This document shows positions 62,355-64,000 of a stretch of 64,000 nucleotides of DNA, one piece after another. The stretch is taken from positions 62,001-126,000 of the forward strand of contig NZ_UEYQ01000002.1 of assembly GCF_900492205.1 (NCBI RefSeq). The letters run 5' to 3'. Position 1 is the first letter of the stretch, and each line of letters begins with the position of its first letter. The notes beneath the pieces were generated by a model. The model saw only the letters and a program-made list of their open reading frames with translations, was not told the origin of the DNA and made no database searches. The position numbers were made by a program, and so were the translations under genes. This DNA comes from Ciceribacter sp. T2.26MG-112.2. Its GTDB lineage: Bacteria > Pseudomonadota > Alphaproteobacteria > Rhizobiales > Rhizobiaceae.

Positions 62355-62703
62355 TACTTTGAATAATCCACCCGAATAGCCTATCTTCCTGAAATCTTGG
62401 CGATCGTAAATTAAAGAACTGTAAAAATACTTGGCGACTTTAGGCACGCCAAATCAGGCGTGGAAAATGGGTGCGCGTCCTGGTGGCGTTCCATTAACTA
62501 AGCTGCCTTGATTTTTTCGATTTTTATCATGCTGTTAACGGGCGGAAGGGATGGTTTGCCGAAAGCGCGATTACCGGACGACGACTCGAGGATTGCCCTT
62601 AAAAATTGAGGGGTAAATACAGATTCGAAGTCAAACCTAAAGTAACGCGTTCTAAAGTTCTAAATTGAATAAATAGAAAAAGACTCTCGAAGCGGAGAAA
62701 AAG
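62355..62703. other. 349-bp divergent intergenic region upstream of the che operon
   Basis: AT-rich and without a credible gene. It should hold both divergent promoters. A short repeat CACGCC-AAATCA-GGCGTG lies at 62445-62462. The last 50 bases before 62704 are especially AT-rich, and CGGAGAAAAAG gives a ribosome site for the GTG start. No standard operator or flagellar sigma-factor promoter was recognised. Confidence 0.6.
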
Positions 62704-64000
62704 GTGTCGAGGAATCAAGCATCGGCCTTGGCCACACGCGTCAAGCTTGCAACCGGTCTCTCCGCAGGCCTCGAAAATGCCCGCTTGAGAATCGAAAGCC
62801 GCTTCCTCGAAGGGGGCACGGTTCTGCTTGGGGTGCTCGAGTCCGTGTCGAGGATGATCGATACGCTCGACGCCATGATGGTTTCGCTGAGCGGCGAGAC
62901 GGCTGAGCGGACGCGAGCGGATCTTTCCCGCATCATGGCAAGGCTGGCGGAGCTGCCGCGGCTGGAAGAGAACCGGCAGGAGAACCTGTCCAGGATCGCC
63001 GAGATCGAACGGGACCTCGCCGAAGAGGTGGGACGCATGCGCGAGACGCTGCGCTATCTGCGTACCTTCGCGCTGACCGCGAAAATCACCGGCGCCGGCG
63101 TCAGCGAGTTTGCCGGTTTCGCCGAAGAGATCATCGATCGCATTCGCTACGGAAGCGACCAGGTCGAGAGCTTCGCCGCCAAACTGGTGGATCTTTCCAG
63201 GCAGCTCAAGCCGGCCGCCGCACGCGGCCAGCAGATCCTTGCGAGCTATCGCGATCTGGTCCCGGCGATTGCCGGCGAACTCGAGCGTGGCGCGGGCCAG
63301 TTGACGGATCATCACAACCAGCTTGCCGCTGCCGCCAACCAGGTGCGCAAGCTCGCCGGCGCTGTGCAGGCGAAGCTGGCGACCGTGCTTTCGGCCATGC
63401 AGATCGGCGACATCACACGCCAGCGCATCGAGCACTGCCAGTCGAGCCTCGCCATCATCGACGACTATCTCGACAGTGCAGCCGGACAGGCGCTCGACGG
63501 CGAACAGCGCCGGCGTCTGCGGGCCTGCGTCCTCACTCTCGTCAAGCGGCAGATCGACCAGACCTGTGCCGACTTCCGGCGGGACACAGCAAAGATCGTC
63601 TCAACCGTCAGCAGCTTCAAAACCGATGTTTCGGCCATCCTGTCCCTGCGGCAGGGCATGAACGACGACGAGAGCACGGGCAACAGCCTGATCCGGCAGC
63701 TGGAAACCAACATCGCCAGCGCCCAGGATGTGGTCAGGACCGTGACTGCGGCGGCCGGCGAGTCCGACGAACTGAGCCGATGCACCGGCCAGATCGTTCG
63801 CGAACTGCTGGACGGGATCGAGATCGTGCGGGTGGTGCGGACCGATATTCAATATATGGCGCTCAACACCAACCTGCGCTGCAGTCGCATTGGCGAGGAA
63901 GGCCGGGCGATCAATGTCGTAACTGCCGAGCTTCGAGCCTTTGCCGGCCAGATGGATGAGAGTGCCGAGGAAATCCTGTCCGATCTTCACCGGCTCGGCA
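62704..64000 (+). CDS. Soluble coiled-coil chemotaxis-like protein (partial at the window edge)
   Basis: Open frame of at least 432 residues running off the window. It has no membrane segment and is predicted to be almost all helical. Near the visible end YMALNTNLRCSRIGEEGRA followed by INVVTAELRAFA mirrors the MCP hairpin [30 protein letters not shown] at the same spacing. Another marker is MQIGDITRQRIEHCQ. The GTG at 62704 is well supported by CGGAG at 62693-62697. It diverges from the che operon and could be a cytoplasmic receptor-like partner of the ParA protein at the other end. No ligand domain is visible in the part present. Confidence 0.75.
   Translation, partial: MSRNQASALATRVKLATGLSAGLENARLRIESRFLEGGTVLLGVLESVSRMIDTLDAMMVSLSGETAERTRADLSRIMARLAELPRLEENRQENLSRIAEIERDLAEEVGRMRETLRYLRTFALTAKITGAGVSEFAGFAEEIIDRIRYGSDQVESFAAKLVDLSRQLKPAAARGQQILASYRDLVPAIAGELERGAGQLTDHHNQLAAAANQVRKLAGAVQAKLATVLSAMQIGDITRQRIEHCQSSLAIIDDYLDSAAGQALDGEQRRRLRACVLTLVKRQIDQTCADFRRDTAKIVSTVSSFKTDVSAILSLRQGMNDDESTGNSLIRQLETNIASAQDVVRTVTAAAGESDELSRCTGQIVRELLDGIEIVRVVRTDIQYMALNTNLRCSRIGEEGRAINVVTAELRAFAGQMDESAEEILSDLHRLG

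Noticed and set aside
1-64000. tRNA, rRNA, CRISPR, phage or toxin-antitoxin genes
   Set aside because: None was recognised on either strand; short repeats found are hairpins or operators.

Overview
The window looks like the chromosome or a large replicon of a high-GC alphaproteobacterium, most likely a Rhizobiales/Rhizobiaceae-type denitrifier. This is an inference. It rests on the narR-narK(fusion)-narGHJI arrangement, a hydroxyproline cluster laid out like hyp of Sinorhizobium meliloti, several ABC/TRAP sugar-acid catabolic modules, and a che operon ending in a ParA gene. I saw no rRNA, tRNA, CRISPR array, insertion sequence or phage gene.

Layout. 1-2645 (minus): regulator and first genes of a phenylacetate degradation operon (paaX, paaJ, paaA cut by the window edge). 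2886-4955 (plus): a TetR gene with a clear operator, followed by a wrecked efflux operon in which an HlyD adaptor is frameshifted and then joined to the last third of a DevA-type ATPase, with the permease gone. 4977-18692: the respiratory nitrate reductase locus, with narR diverging from a fused narK, then narGHJI, a parvulin, a beta-carbonic anhydrase, a DUF2478 protein and moaA, mostly overlapping or tightly spaced. 18722-25910: an AraC regulator diverging from a branched-chain-type ABC importer and an aryl-type aldehyde dehydrogenase. 26012-29462: an orphan treZ, a gluconate 5-dehydrogenase-like SDR and msrA.

29585-44662 is a sugar-acid catabolic region. It holds a xylonate/arabonate dehydratase, two NAD-dependent sugar-acid dehydrogenases, a GlcD-like oxidase, a GntR regulator, a XylX-type 2-keto-3-deoxypentonate dehydratase, a TRAP importer, a DMT exporter, an enolase-superfamily dehydratase with its own GntR, and an SDR plus FAH-hydrolase pair. 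A shared motif near GTTGTCAGAC precedes three of these transcription units and suggests one GntR regulon.

44844-51986 matches the hydroxyproline (hyp) gene set: LDH2-family reductase, HypD-type deaminase, M24 peptidase, FAD amino-acid dehydrogenase, GntR regulator and aldehyde dehydrogenase. Only the epimerase is missing. Both the XylD/XylX route and the HypO/HypD route should end in alpha-ketoglutarate semialdehyde, and the aldehyde dehydrogenase at 50559-51986 is the best candidate in the window to finish both.

52132-62354 (minus) is a full chemotaxis operon: STAS, cheY, cheA, cheW, two MCPs with almost identical signalling domains, a second cheW, cheR, cheB and a ParA-family ATPase. Diverging from it at 62704 is an open-ended soluble, coiled-coil protein with a degenerate MCP-like hairpin. 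Together with the ParA it suggests a positioned cytoplasmic chemosensory array, the most interesting possible new system here.
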